Shown here: positions 32,869 through 40,525 of the stretch, piece after piece
How positions within the stretch are numbered: position 1 is the stretch's first letter
Layout of the letters: each line of letters starts with the position of its first letter
Virus record (IMG/VR): IMGVR_UViG_3300030380_005828
Coordinates: 7,210-61,432 of that record
DNA from: a virus
Direction: 5' to 3' (one strand)
DNA: 54,223 bases
Translations under genes and position numbers: made by a program
The notes under the pieces: model-generated
The model's database searches: none
The model's input: only the letters and a program-made list of their open reading frames with translations
Told to the model about the DNA's origin: nothing

Positions 32869-34921
32869 ATCTGGATACTATTATTGCAACACCGATAAGA
32901 AATGCAAACCAATTCCAAAGGGTTATCGCATTGGTTATGGTGGATATTTACGTCATGATAAAGATGATGATGACAGTAATGGTAAAAAGAAAAATGGTAA
33001 TGGTAATGGCAACGGAGGAAACGGAAATGGTGGCAATGGCGGTAATGGTAATGGTAATGGTTCTGGCGGGAATGGCGGTGGCAATGGTGGATCCAACGGT
33101 GGTGGAGGAGGAATGAGTGAAGGATCACTTCATAAGTGGTTTAAAGGTTCCAAATCTAAAGATGGAAAAGGTGGTTGGGTCAACGTCGTTACGGGTGGAA
33201 CCTGTGCGAGTGATGAACCTGGTGAAGGAACACCTAAATGTGTATCTTCCTCAAAGAGAGCAAGTATGACAAAGGCAGAAAGATTATCTGCTGCACGTCG
33301 TAAAAAGAAAGCAGATCCTGGTCAGCAATCTAAATCTGGTGCTGCGAAACCAACATACGTATCAACTGACAAACCTAAGAAGAAAATGAAAGAAACTTAT
33401 TCAAACTGGAGAACTGATTTTGAAGAGGCATACGGTGGAGCAGGTGTGTCAAGAAAAGCAAAATTAGCATCAACACATCCACCAACAGCACAAGCAGCAG
33501 TCAAGAATATTCCAACAGAGACTGATAGAGGTGCAGGAAATAAGGCAATGCGTAGAGCAGGTAAACCAGTTGAGAAGAAGAGTCCTAATTATAAGGCATA
33601 TACCATGAATAAAGAAGAGAAGGAAATGCCTAAGAATGTAAAAGGTATTGCAAAGGAATTAGATAAGGCAGTTGAGATGCATAAGAGTCAAGCAAAGAGA
33701 TTAAGAAAAGCAGGAGTAAGTGAAGAAGTTGTAACAGAAGGAGATAAGAAAGGTAAGGGAAGTGGTAGTAAGGATGCCTGTTATCATAAGGTTAAGTCAA
33801 GGTATTCAGTATGGCCAAGTGCTTATGCATCAGGTGCATTAGTTAAGTGTCGTAAGGTAGGTGCTGCGAACTGGGGTAATAGCAGTAAGAAAGAAGAGTT
33901 CGAACCAACTGGTGTATCATTCCAACATTTCTCAGAAAAATGCTGGAAGGGATATGAGAAGAAAGGTATGAAGACAATGTTTGGTAAGAGGTATCCAAAC
34001 TGCGTAAAAAAGGAGGAAGTAGAAGTTCTTGATGAAAGGCAAAAGGATAGTGATAATCAAAGGTTAAGTCAAGAACGTGGACGTTCTAACTATGGTAAAG
34101 CATCTATTCGTAATGTAAGAGCAACAGGTATGGGTGGTAACGCTGCTGATCCTGCTGAAAGAGGTGCTGTAATCGACGCAAGACACAAAGCACATAAAGA
34201 AAAACGAGGTGTAAAAACCAAGGGAATGAGTGAAGCAAAGGTGGATGATAAAAAAGTATTTGGTGTGACAGCAGACCGAAATGAAAGAAGGTTTGGTAAA
34301 AAAGGTGCCTTTGATATGCAGGGATCTGGTTCTCGTGGGCAAGACCCATCAGAAAGAGCAAAACTTGCAGCAAAAAGAGGAGAAGAGCACAGAGCAAGAA
34401 GAGGTGTAAAGACTAAGGGTGTGAAAGAAGAGGTTGGAGTAAGCACCAATGCTGCAATGATGAAGGCAAGAAAGGAGGCAGAACTTCGCAAAAAAGAACA
34501 GGATGCTGTTGCTAAAAAAATGAGGAAGGAGGAAATCACAACATTACAGGATGCAAATGGTAATGATTTTGTGCAAGTAATTGATGTGATATCATCAAAG
34601 AAAGTGATGTCTGATTGGAGAAATGAATTAAGTGAAGATGATATGAAAGGAATGAGTGTTAAGTCAGGTCATAAAAGACCTACAAAATCTGGTGCTGGTA
34701 TGACAAAGAAAGGTGTTGAGGCATATCGTCGTAGAAATCCTGGTTCTAAATTAAAAACTGCAGTGACTACAGAACCATCCAAGTTAAAGAAAGGTTCAAA
34801 AGATGCAAATCGTAGAAAGAGTTATTGTGCAAGAAGTGCAGGACAAATGAAAAAGTTTCCAAAGGCAGCTAAAGATCCAAATAGTCGATTAAGACAAGCA
34901 CGTCGTCGTTGGAATTGCTGA
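32855..34921 (+). CDS. Modular Cys-motif, Gly/Asn-linker protein between the terminase genes (688 aa)
   Basis: This is a 688-residue, highly basic protein made of short motifs joined by disordered linkers. In order: a cysteine cluster CKSGYYYCNTDKKCKPIP (C4, C11, C17); an Asn/Gly low-complexity linker (about 47-86); and a HKWFKGSKSKDGKGGWVN...C...CVSSSKRASMTKAERLSAARRKKK module (93-152) resembling DUF5872. These are followed by DACYHKVKSRYSVWPSAYASGALVKC (about 307-332), CWKGYEKKGMKTMFGKRYPNCV (about 363-385), and a duplicated segment DPxER...RGVKTKG at 432-457 and 497-522. The C-terminal module (about 605-688, KRRKSYCAR-type, ending RRWNC) resembles DUF6321. The function is unknown. Basic charge suggests DNA or RNA binding, and position suggests packaging or virion association. 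Both are inference. Confidence 0.75.
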   Translation: MKKCKSGYYYCNTDKKCKPIPKGYRIGYGGYLRHDKDDDDSNGKKKNGNGNGNGGNGNGGNGGNGNGNGSGGNGGGNGGSNGGGGGMSEGSLHKWFKGSKSKDGKGGWVNVVTGGTCASDEPGEGTPKCVSSSKRASMTKAERLSAARRKKKADPGQQSKSGAAKPTYVSTDKPKKKMKETYSNWRTDFEEAYGGAGVSRKAKLASTHPPTAQAAVKNIPTETDRGAGNKAMRRAGKPVEKKSPNYKAYTMNKEEKEMPKNVKGIAKELDKAVEMHKSQAKRLRKAGVSEEVVTEGDKKGKGSGSKDACYHKVKSRYSVWPSAYASGALVKCRKVGAANWGNSSKKEEFEPTGVSFQHFSEKCWKGYEKKGMKTMFGKRYPNCVKKEEVEVLDERQKDSDNQRLSQERGRSNYGKASIRNVRATGMGGNAADPAERGAVIDARHKAHKEKRGVKTKGMSEAKVDDKKVFGVTADRNERRFGKKGAFDMQGSGSRGQDPSERAKLAAKRGEEHRARRGVKTKGVKEEVGVSTNAAMMKARKEAELRKKEQDAVAKKMRKEEITTLQDANGNDFVQVIDVISSKKVMSDWRNELSEDDMKGMSVKSGHKRPTKSGAGMTKKGVEAYRRRNPGSKLKTAVTTEPSKLKKGSKDANRRKSYCARSAGQMKKFPKAAKDPNSRLRQARRRWNC
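32990..33113 (+). repeat. Asn/Gly-coding low-complexity repeat
   Basis: About 125 bases are built from degenerate AATGG(T/C) and GG(C/A/T) units coding alternating Asn-Gly and Gly-Gly. It forms the flexible linker between the N-terminal cysteine cluster and the first basic module of the 688-aa protein. Such tracts expand and contract by slippage. Confidence 0.85.
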
Positions 34922-34928
34922 TTAAATT

Positions 34929-36575
34929 ATGTCTGATAATGTTTATCTTGGAAATCCGAATCTAAAAAAGGCAAATACACAGATAGAATTCACTGAAGAG
35001 AATGTCATTGAGTTCATGAAGTGTAAGGATGATCCTGTTTATTTTGCAAAGAAATATATAAAGATAGTATCACTTGATGAAGGACTAGTTCCTTTTAATT
35101 TATATCCATTTCAAGAAAAACTCGTTAGGAATTTCCATGAAAACAGGTTTAATATCTGCAAGATGCCAAGACAGACTGGTAAATCTACTACTGTGGTATC
35201 TTATCTTTTACACTATGCGGTATTCAATGACAACGTTAATATAGGTATTCTTGCGAACAAAGCAAAGATTGCCATGGATCTACTTGGTAGATTGCAGACT
35301 GCATATGAAAACTTACCAAAATGGATGCAACAGGGTATTATTGCATGGAATAAAGGATCATTAGAATTAGAGAACGGATCGAAAATATTAGCAGCATCCA
35401 CATCTGCAAGTGCGGTTCGTGGTATGTCATTTAATATATTATTCTTGGATGAATTTGCTTTTGTTCCAAATCATGTAGCAGAAGATTTCTTTGCATCTGT
35501 ATATCCTACAATTTCGTCTGGTACACAAACAAAGGTCATAATCGTTTCTACCCCTCGTGGTATGAATCATTTTTATCGTATGTGGCATGATGCTGAACGA
35601 AATAAAAATGAATATATACCGACTGATGTTCATTGGTCAGAGGTACCAGGTAGAGATGAATATTGGAAGCAACAAACCATTGCAAACACATCAGAACAAC
35701 AGTTTAAGGTTGAGTTTGAGTGTGAGTTTTTAGGATCTGTTAATACACTAATCAATCCTGCAAAGTTAAGAAATCTTGTTTATGAAAATCCGAGAACAAG
35801 AAACGCTGGATTGGATATTTACGAAAATGTATTAAAAGATCATAATTATATGATAACCGTTGATGTGGCAAGGGGTTTAGGTAATGATTACTCTGCATTT
35901 ATAGTATTTGATATTACACAGTTCCCATACAAAGTAGTTGCAAAATATCGAAACAATGAAATAAAACCAATGTTATTTCCAAATATAATTCATAACGTGG
36001 CAAAAGGATATAACAATGCTTTTCTTTTAGTAGAGGTAAATGATATCGGAGATCAGGTTGCAAGCATCATACAGTATGATTTGGAATATGAAAACTTACT
36101 CATGGCATCTATGAGAGGTCGTGCAGGACAAGTCGTGGGTCAAGGATTTAGTGGAAAGAAAACACAACTTGGTGTGCGTATGACATCTGCAGTTAAAAAA
36201 CTTGGGTGTAGTAATCTCAAAGCTATGATGGAGGATGATAAACTCTTAACTTGTGATTATGAAATTATATCTGAGTTGACAACATTTGCACAGAAACACA
36301 ATTCATTTGAGGCAGAGGAAGGATGTAATGATGATTTAGCAATGTGTCTTGTAATATTTGCATGGTTAGTTGCACAGGATTACTTCAAGGAGATGACAGA
36401 TAATGATATTCGTAAGAGGATGTATGAGGAGCAAAAAAATCAAATTGAGCAGGATATGGCACCTTTCGGATTCATAAATGATGGATTAGAAGATACAGTC
36501 ACAGTTGACGCAAACGGAGATAGATGGTATGCTGATGAATATGGAGATCGTTCCTATATGTGGGACTATATGTGA
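34929..36575 (+). CDS. gp17: Large terminase subunit gp17
   Basis: This 548-residue protein is the DNA-packaging motor ATPase and headful nuclease (T4 gp17, 610 aa). The ATPase half has a Walker A site RQTGKST (residues 81-87; lysine 85), a Walker B/catalytic pair FLDEF (Asp174, Glu175), and the coupling motif VSTPRG (206-211). The nuclease half has an RNase-H-like acidic site beginning VDVARG (Asp312) with Asp320 nearby, and later NDD (near 470). It lacks the N-terminal extension of T4 gp17, which explains the shorter length. No intron or intein interrupts it. It lies 7 bases after the 688-aa gene. Confidence 0.96.
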   Translation: MSDNVYLGNPNLKKANTQIEFTEENVIEFMKCKDDPVYFAKKYIKIVSLDEGLVPFNLYPFQEKLVRNFHENRFNICKMPRQTGKSTTVVSYLLHYAVFNDNVNIGILANKAKIAMDLLGRLQTAYENLPKWMQQGIIAWNKGSLELENGSKILAASTSASAVRGMSFNILFLDEFAFVPNHVAEDFFASVYPTISSGTQTKVIIVSTPRGMNHFYRMWHDAERNKNEYIPTDVHWSEVPGRDEYWKQQTIANTSEQQFKVEFECEFLGSVNTLINPAKLRNLVYENPRTRNAGLDIYENVLKDHNYMITVDVARGLGNDYSAFIVFDITQFPYKVVAKYRNNEIKPMLFPNIIHNVAKGYNNAFLLVEVNDIGDQVASIIQYDLEYENLLMASMRGRAGQVVGQGFSGKKTQLGVRMTSAVKKLGCSNLKAMMEDDKLLTCDYEIISELTTFAQKHNSFEAEEGCNDDLAMCLVIFAWLVAQDYFKEMTDNDIRKRMYEEQKNQIEQDMAPFGFINDGLEDTVTVDANGDRWYADEYGDRSYMWDYM

Positions 36576-36625
36576 GTTTCCAAATCTAAAGCAAACATTA
36601 AATGATTAAATAATTTTTGTAAGGC

Positions 36626-36805
36626 ATGATGGATTGGGATAAAGAATCAAAATTAGAAAATTTGGAAAACATGATTACTGTTTACGAAAAACACATTATC
36701 GAACTTGAGCAAGAGAATAAAAGTTTAAAACTGCAGGTTGATTTTTTGAAAGAACAATTAGCATACAAAACTTTTGGAAAACCCAATTATGAGGAGGAAA
36801 AATGA
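36626..36805 (+). CDS. Small coiled-coil protein (59 aa)
   Basis: This 59-residue protein starts at the first of two adjacent ATG codons (36626, 36629). Residues about 8-48 form a strong heptad pattern (LENLENMITVYEKHIIELEQENKSLKLQVDFLKEQL), predicting a parallel coiled-coil dimer. I do not recognise a named family. Its stop overlaps the next start (ATGA), placing it in the small-gene operon between gp17 and gp18. Confidence 0.6.
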   Translation: MMDWDKESKLENLENMITVYEKHIIELEQENKSLKLQVDFLKEQLAYKTFGKPNYEEEK

Positions 36806-36957
36806 GTGGAGACACAGGATTGCAAGATGATAATATCATCTTCTATTGTAAAGAAATGACAGAAGCAAAATTAGTGCTTCTAGCGCACAAAGGTATCAAA
36901 TTGGATTGGAAAGAATATGACTCTTACTCCTCAACAAGTAAACGAATCACTGAATGA
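36802..36957 (+). CDS. Small hypothetical protein (51 aa)
   Basis: This is a 51-residue protein, MSGDTGLQDDNIIFYCKEM to SSTSKRITE. Its start overlaps the previous stop (ATGA), with GGAGGAAAA upstream as ribosome-binding site. Its last 41 bases overlap the NifU-like gene in another frame. No family is recognised. The clear ribosome-binding site and coupling favour real translation. Confidence 0.55.
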   Translation: MSGDTGLQDDNIIFYCKEMTEAKLVLLAHKGIKLDWKEYDSYSSTSKRITE

Positions 36958-37201
36958 TATCAGACCATACATCGAAGCAGATGGTGGTTATCTTGAATTT
37001 ATAGAATTAGATTATGATTTAGATGAAGATATTAGAATGTATTACGGTGTTAAGCAAGATGAAAAAGCAGCAATTGCTAAAGTTAGATTAAGTGGTGCAT
37101 GTGAGTCTTGTGCAATGAGTTCCCAAACTTTAAGAATGGGAATTGAACGACATCTTACACAACAGTTCCCAGAAATAGTTGGAGTGATACAAGTTTTATG
37201 A
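36917..37201 (+). CDS. NifU-like Fe-S cluster scaffold
   Basis: This 94-residue single-domain protein is homologous to the NifU C-terminal (Nfu) domain, which assembles and hands on 4Fe-4S clusters. The start is typical (TLTPQQVNESLNDIRPYIEADGGYLEFIEL, residues 2-31). The two cluster cysteines lie in SGACESCAMSSQTLRMGIERHL (Cys62, Cys65). The C-terminus VGVIQVL also matches the family. An insertion of about 20 residues (31-51, DYDLDEDIRMYYGVKQDEKA) separates the first strands, unlike the usual compact bacterial form. NifU-like genes are typical of T4-like cyanophages, where they may support Fe-S enzymes or virion iron. No Fe-S enzyme gene is adjacent. Confidence 0.9.
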   Translation: MTLTPQQVNESLNDIRPYIEADGGYLEFIELDYDLDEDIRMYYGVKQDEKAAIAKVRLSGACESCAMSSQTLRMGIERHLTQQFPEIVGVIQVL

Positions 37202-37404
37202 AAGATTTTATTTTAGTAGCATGTTTTTTTCCACTTGCTGCCATTTTTATAATCATGAAACTGATATTATGGTTATCGGCAACCGAAGCTGAGTCAAAGT
37301 ATGTTAAAGAAGAATCTAAAAAACCTCATGGACCATATCTGGCAGACGCATATGCAGACGTTGATGAAGAGAAAGAGGAATATTGGAATATCTCAGGAGA
37401 TTAA
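37198..37404 (+). CDS. Small membrane protein (68 aa)
   Basis: This 68-residue protein has one membrane helix (about residues 4-27, ILVACFFPLAAIFIIMKLILWL) and a charged, acidic C-terminal tail (EEKEEYWNISGD). The positive residue K2 before the helix and mixed charges after it leave topology open. It overlaps the NifU gene stop by four bases (ATGA). It is not recognised beyond being a small phage membrane protein. Candidates for such proteins include superinfection exclusion or membrane tethering, with no direct evidence here. Confidence 0.6.
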   Translation: MKDFILVACFFPLAAIFIIMKLILWLSATEAESKYVKEESKKPHGPYLADAYADVDEEKEEYWNISGD

Positions 37405-37522
37405 TGCCATAATATTTGAATGGTATTCTGAAAGAGGGATGGATGTGCCAAAATGGAAAATGAAGAAAGATCCTGATTGGTGGATAGATTATTTAAAAGA
37501 ACTTGATACAAATGGAATTTGA
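37364..37522 (+). CDS. Small basic hypothetical protein (52 aa, start uncertain)
   Basis: The likely core is EINAIIFEWYSERGMDVPKWKMKKDPDWWIDYLKELDTNGI, a Trp-rich basic protein. The start is unclear. I give the ATG at 37364 (MKRKRNIGISQEINAI). This overlaps the membrane-protein gene by 41 bases. An ATG at 37301 would lengthen the protein with sequence of shadow-like composition. A non-standard ATT start after CAGGAG near 37399 is also possible. Its end overlaps the next gene. Confidence 0.5.
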   Translation: MKRKRNIGISQEINAIIFEWYSERGMDVPKWKMKKDPDWWIDYLKELDTNGI

Positions 37523-37739
37523 TGAGCAGATAGAATTAGAACATTTACTTTTTTCTGAGAGAAAATGTAGGGTCTGTGGTAAGATAAAAAATCTAATAGA
37601 AGATTTTTATTTGACAAGAAAATATAAAGGCACACTTCCGTCAGCATATTCTTATGAATGTAAAACCTGTACGGTAAAAAGAATTAAGAAAAGTAGAAAA
37701 ATAAAAATATTAGTAGAAGATATATATCCAGATTGGTGA
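37512..37739 (+). CDS. Small zinc-knuckle protein, endonuclease VII-like N-terminus (75 aa)
   Basis: This 75-residue protein has two knuckles: RKCRVCGKIKN (cysteines near 20 and 23) and YECKTCTVKRIKK (cysteines near 50 and 53). The 27-residue spacing and the DFYLTRKYK between them resemble the zinc-binding part of recombination endonuclease VII-like and HNH phage proteins. The catalytic part is missing. It could bind zinc and nucleic acid without cleaving. I prefer the ATG at 37512 to an upstream TTG. It overlaps the preceding gene by 11 bases. Confidence 0.6.
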   Translation: MEFDEQIELEHLLFSERKCRVCGKIKNLIEDFYLTRKYKGTLPSAYSYECKTCTVKRIKKSRKIKILVEDIYPDW

Positions 37740-37777
37740 TGTTCACGCATTGTTTCCCCGTCGTAAATACCCTTTTA

Positions 37778-37785
37778 CATAAATA
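37778..37785 (+). promoter_or_regulatory. Late promoter-like box before gp18
   Basis: CATAAATA, one base from the late consensus, lies 34 bases before the gp18 ATG, with GAGGAG as a strong ribosome-binding site in between. It sits in the 80-base gap after the small accessory genes and likely drives sheath and tube synthesis. Confidence 0.6.
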
Positions 37786-37819
37786 TTTTTAGATAATTTT
37801 GGATTACGAGGAGTAAGGG

Positions 37820-40504
37820 ATGGCCTTAAATTTAGCATCTCCAGGTATTCTTATAAGAGAGGTTGATCTAACGATTGGAAGGATCGATGGAACAACTGGA
37901 AAAGTTGGTGGAATTGTGGGTTCTTTTGAGAAAGGACCTGTCGGTCAACCAACAGTGATAACTGGAGAAAATGATTTATTTGACCTATTTGGTCAACCAT
38001 ATAATACAGATAAACAGTTCGAACCATGGTTAGTTGCATCTTCATACTTATCGTATGGAGGCACTTTAAGTGTTGTTAGAGCAGATGATTTTAATTCAAC
38101 CACTGGAGTTGGTCTTAAAAATGCTTTTGACAAGACTGATACTAGTGCACCAGATAATGTTGGATCTGCATCAAGTATAAGAATTTTAAGCAGTGAAAAC
38201 TATCAGGAGTTAGGATATCAGGAGAATGTTCTTTCAACTGCAACTGTTGCAGCAAAAAATCCTGGCACTTGGGCAGACGGAATTAGGATCGCAATCATAG
38301 ACAGTCAGGCAGATCAAAGAATTACATTAACTGGTACATCAGGTTTATCTGTTGGTCTAGGTGTTACACAAGCAATTACCGTAACAGATCCTGCTTCAGG
38401 AAGTTTAACTGGTCATCTTAAGGGAATCATCACAGGTATAAATGATAAAAATATTGATGTCAAAGTTGTAGGTATCGTCACCACTGGTGAAGAAACTGCT
38501 AAAGATTATAACAGTCTTTACAAATTTACAACAGGAGGACTTGATTTTCCAAATAGTGGAGCAGGAACAACATCTGCCAATATGTCAAGAGCATTTGGAG
38601 GAACAACTGCAGCATCACATAATGCTGGTGCTAGTATCAATTCATTCTTTAAGACTGGAACAAAGGTTCTTGATGAACAGGGTGGAGAACCTTTAGCATC
38701 AGGTGCTACAGAAATTGGTGTTGAGACTACTGGTATTTCAGCTGGTGCAAATAAATTCCTTGTAATTGGTTCTGAAATTATTTCATTAAATGGTGCAACT
38801 GTTGCATCTGGAAAAATCACTGGTGTTACCAGAGGTCAACAGGGAACATCAGCAGCAGCGCATGATGATGGAGCACCGATTACACTTCTAGATTTAAATA
38901 CCTCAGTAGGAACTGTTAAAGTCACTATAAACAATAGTGTGACAAATGTTCAGATAGAAGCAAGTTCTGACATTAGTGATAAAGTAAATCCTGGTGGATT
39001 CTTAAAAATTGGAACTGAATTGTTGTCAGTGTCTGCATTTTTCAATGGACAATCAGGTGCATTTGACGCCACAGCAGTAGTTGATTGGTTTGATCAACAA
39101 CAATATGAAGTCACAACTGGTATTGGAACAACAGTCGTAAAAGCAGATTGGAATGCAATAGCTGATCGACCAGGCACATCTGAGTATGTATCCGATAGAG
39201 GTGGTAGATTTGATGAGGTTCACATACTAGTAATTGATGCAAAAGGAAAAGTTACAGGAAATGCAGGAACAATTTTAGAAAAACATCTTAATCTATCAAA
39301 AGCTAAAGATGCAAAATTCTCTGCAGGTTCCCCATCTTATTGGAGAAGTTACCTTTATACAAACTCACAAAACTTATTTGGTTTGAGTGGTGGAGGAATT
39401 GGTACTATTGTAACTGGATTTGATGGTGCTAACTTTACTCCCAACACTGCTGGTGAATGGGATAAAGATGCTGAAGGAATTACATTTAATGCCTCAGGAC
39501 CTAAAAATTTAATATTAAAAGGTGGTAACAATTATGGTGGTAAGACAGACTTAACAACAGCAGGTTCACTAGATGCTGGTGTCGGTGATATAAAAGCAGG
39601 TTATAATATATTTAAAAATGATGGAGTGAATAACGTTGATTTCTTACTAGCAGGTGGAGGTAATCTATCTAAAGATGATACTAGATCATTAGCAAATACT
39701 TTAATAACTGTTGCTGAAGAAAGAAAAGATGCAGTTGCATTCATTTCACCTTCTAGAAACTCAATTATTTCAGATAGTGGAAGTCAATCATCACCAGTAG
39801 TTCTTGATGATGAGACAATAACAAATAATATTATTGATTTCTTTGATCCAATTGCATCAACAACCTTTGCAGTATTTGACAGTGGATACAAATACGTGTA
39901 TGATAGGTTTAATGAAGTGTTCCGTTACATCCCATTAAATGGTGATATTGCGGGATTATGTGCAAGAAACGACATTAATGATTTCCCTTGGTTCTCACCA
40001 GCAGGTACAGATAGAGGAGCAATCTTAAATGCAGTTAAACTTCCTTACAATCCAACCAGATTACAGAGGGACAAACTTTATTCTAACAGAATAAATCCAG
40101 TTATTAACTCACCTGGTGCTGGAATTATATTATTCGGAGATAAGACTGGTTTTGCAAAAGCATCTGCATTCGATAGAATCAACGTTCGTCGATTATTCAT
40201 ATTCCTAGAACAAGGAATTGCAGCTGCTGCGAAAGATCAATTATTTGAATTCAACGATGAGATAACAAGGGCAAACTTTGTGAACATTGTTGAACCTTTC
40301 TTAAGAGATGTTCAATCCAAGAGAGGTATTCAAGATTACGTTGTTATCTGTGATGAGACAAATAACACTGCTGCTGTTATCGATAGTAACGAATTTATAG
40401 CAGACATCTTCATCAAACCAGCAAGATCAATTAACTTCATTGGTCTTACATTTGTTGCCACTCGAACTGGCATCTCATTCGAAGAAGTTATCGGTTCCGT
40501 TTAA
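37820..40504 (+). CDS. gp18: Tail sheath protein gp18
   Basis: This 894-residue contractile sheath protein is well above T4 gp18 (659 aa). The N-terminus ASPGILIREVDLT...GGIVGSFEKGPVGQPTVITGENDLFDLFGQP (7-57) and C-terminal domain (from about 690, SGYKYVYDRFNEVFRYIPLNGDIAGLCAR... to GISFEEVIGSV) are typical of sheath proteins. The extra length lies in the middle (about 170-480), the surface-exposed protease-resistant region of sheath proteins. One inserted unit there (about 293-357) has VIGSEIISLNG...VTRGQQGTSAAAHDDGAPI. This is the same module type as in the gp7-type and DUF4815 proteins. A second ILKIGTELLSV unit follows near 393. Confidence 0.93.
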   Translation: MALNLASPGILIREVDLTIGRIDGTTGKVGGIVGSFEKGPVGQPTVITGENDLFDLFGQPYNTDKQFEPWLVASSYLSYGGTLSVVRADDFNSTTGVGLKNAFDKTDTSAPDNVGSASSIRILSSENYQELGYQENVLSTATVAAKNPGTWADGIRIAIIDSQADQRITLTGTSGLSVGLGVTQAITVTDPASGSLTGHLKGIITGINDKNIDVKVVGIVTTGEETAKDYNSLYKFTTGGLDFPNSGAGTTSANMSRAFGGTTAASHNAGASINSFFKTGTKVLDEQGGEPLASGATEIGVETTGISAGANKFLVIGSEIISLNGATVASGKITGVTRGQQGTSAAAHDDGAPITLLDLNTSVGTVKVTINNSVTNVQIEASSDISDKVNPGGFLKIGTELLSVSAFFNGQSGAFDATAVVDWFDQQQYEVTTGIGTTVVKADWNAIADRPGTSEYVSDRGGRFDEVHILVIDAKGKVTGNAGTILEKHLNLSKAKDAKFSAGSPSYWRSYLYTNSQNLFGLSGGGIGTIVTGFDGANFTPNTAGEWDKDAEGITFNASGPKNLILKGGNNYGGKTDLTTAGSLDAGVGDIKAGYNIFKNDGVNNVDFLLAGGGNLSKDDTRSLANTLITVAEERKDAVAFISPSRNSIISDSGSQSSPVVLDDETITNNIIDFFDPIASTTFAVFDSGYKYVYDRFNEVFRYIPLNGDIAGLCARNDINDFPWFSPAGTDRGAILNAVKLPYNPTRLQRDKLYSNRINPVINSPGAGIILFGDKTGFAKASAFDRINVRRLFIFLEQGIAAAAKDQLFEFNDEITRANFVNIVEPFLRDVQSKRGIQDYVVICDETNNTAAVIDSNEFIADIFIKPARSINFIGLTFVATRTGISFEEVIGSV

Positions 40505-40525
40505 TTAATTTAGAGGTTTAAAACA

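Noticed and set aside
32990-33113. CRISPR-like or regulatory tandem repeat
   Set aside because: The repeats are in frame, code only Asn and Gly, have no spacers of constant length, and lie inside a coding sequence.
32547-33128. Antisense frame rich in His/Tyr/Cys across gp16 and the Asn/Gly tract
   Set aside because: The composition arises from reading the complement of AATGGT-type repeats. No start signal or known motif is present.
34929-36575. Intron or intein in gp17
   Set aside because: All ATPase and nuclease motifs occur in one frame at normal spacing and the protein is shorter, not longer, than T4 gp17. The same holds for gp20 and gp23.
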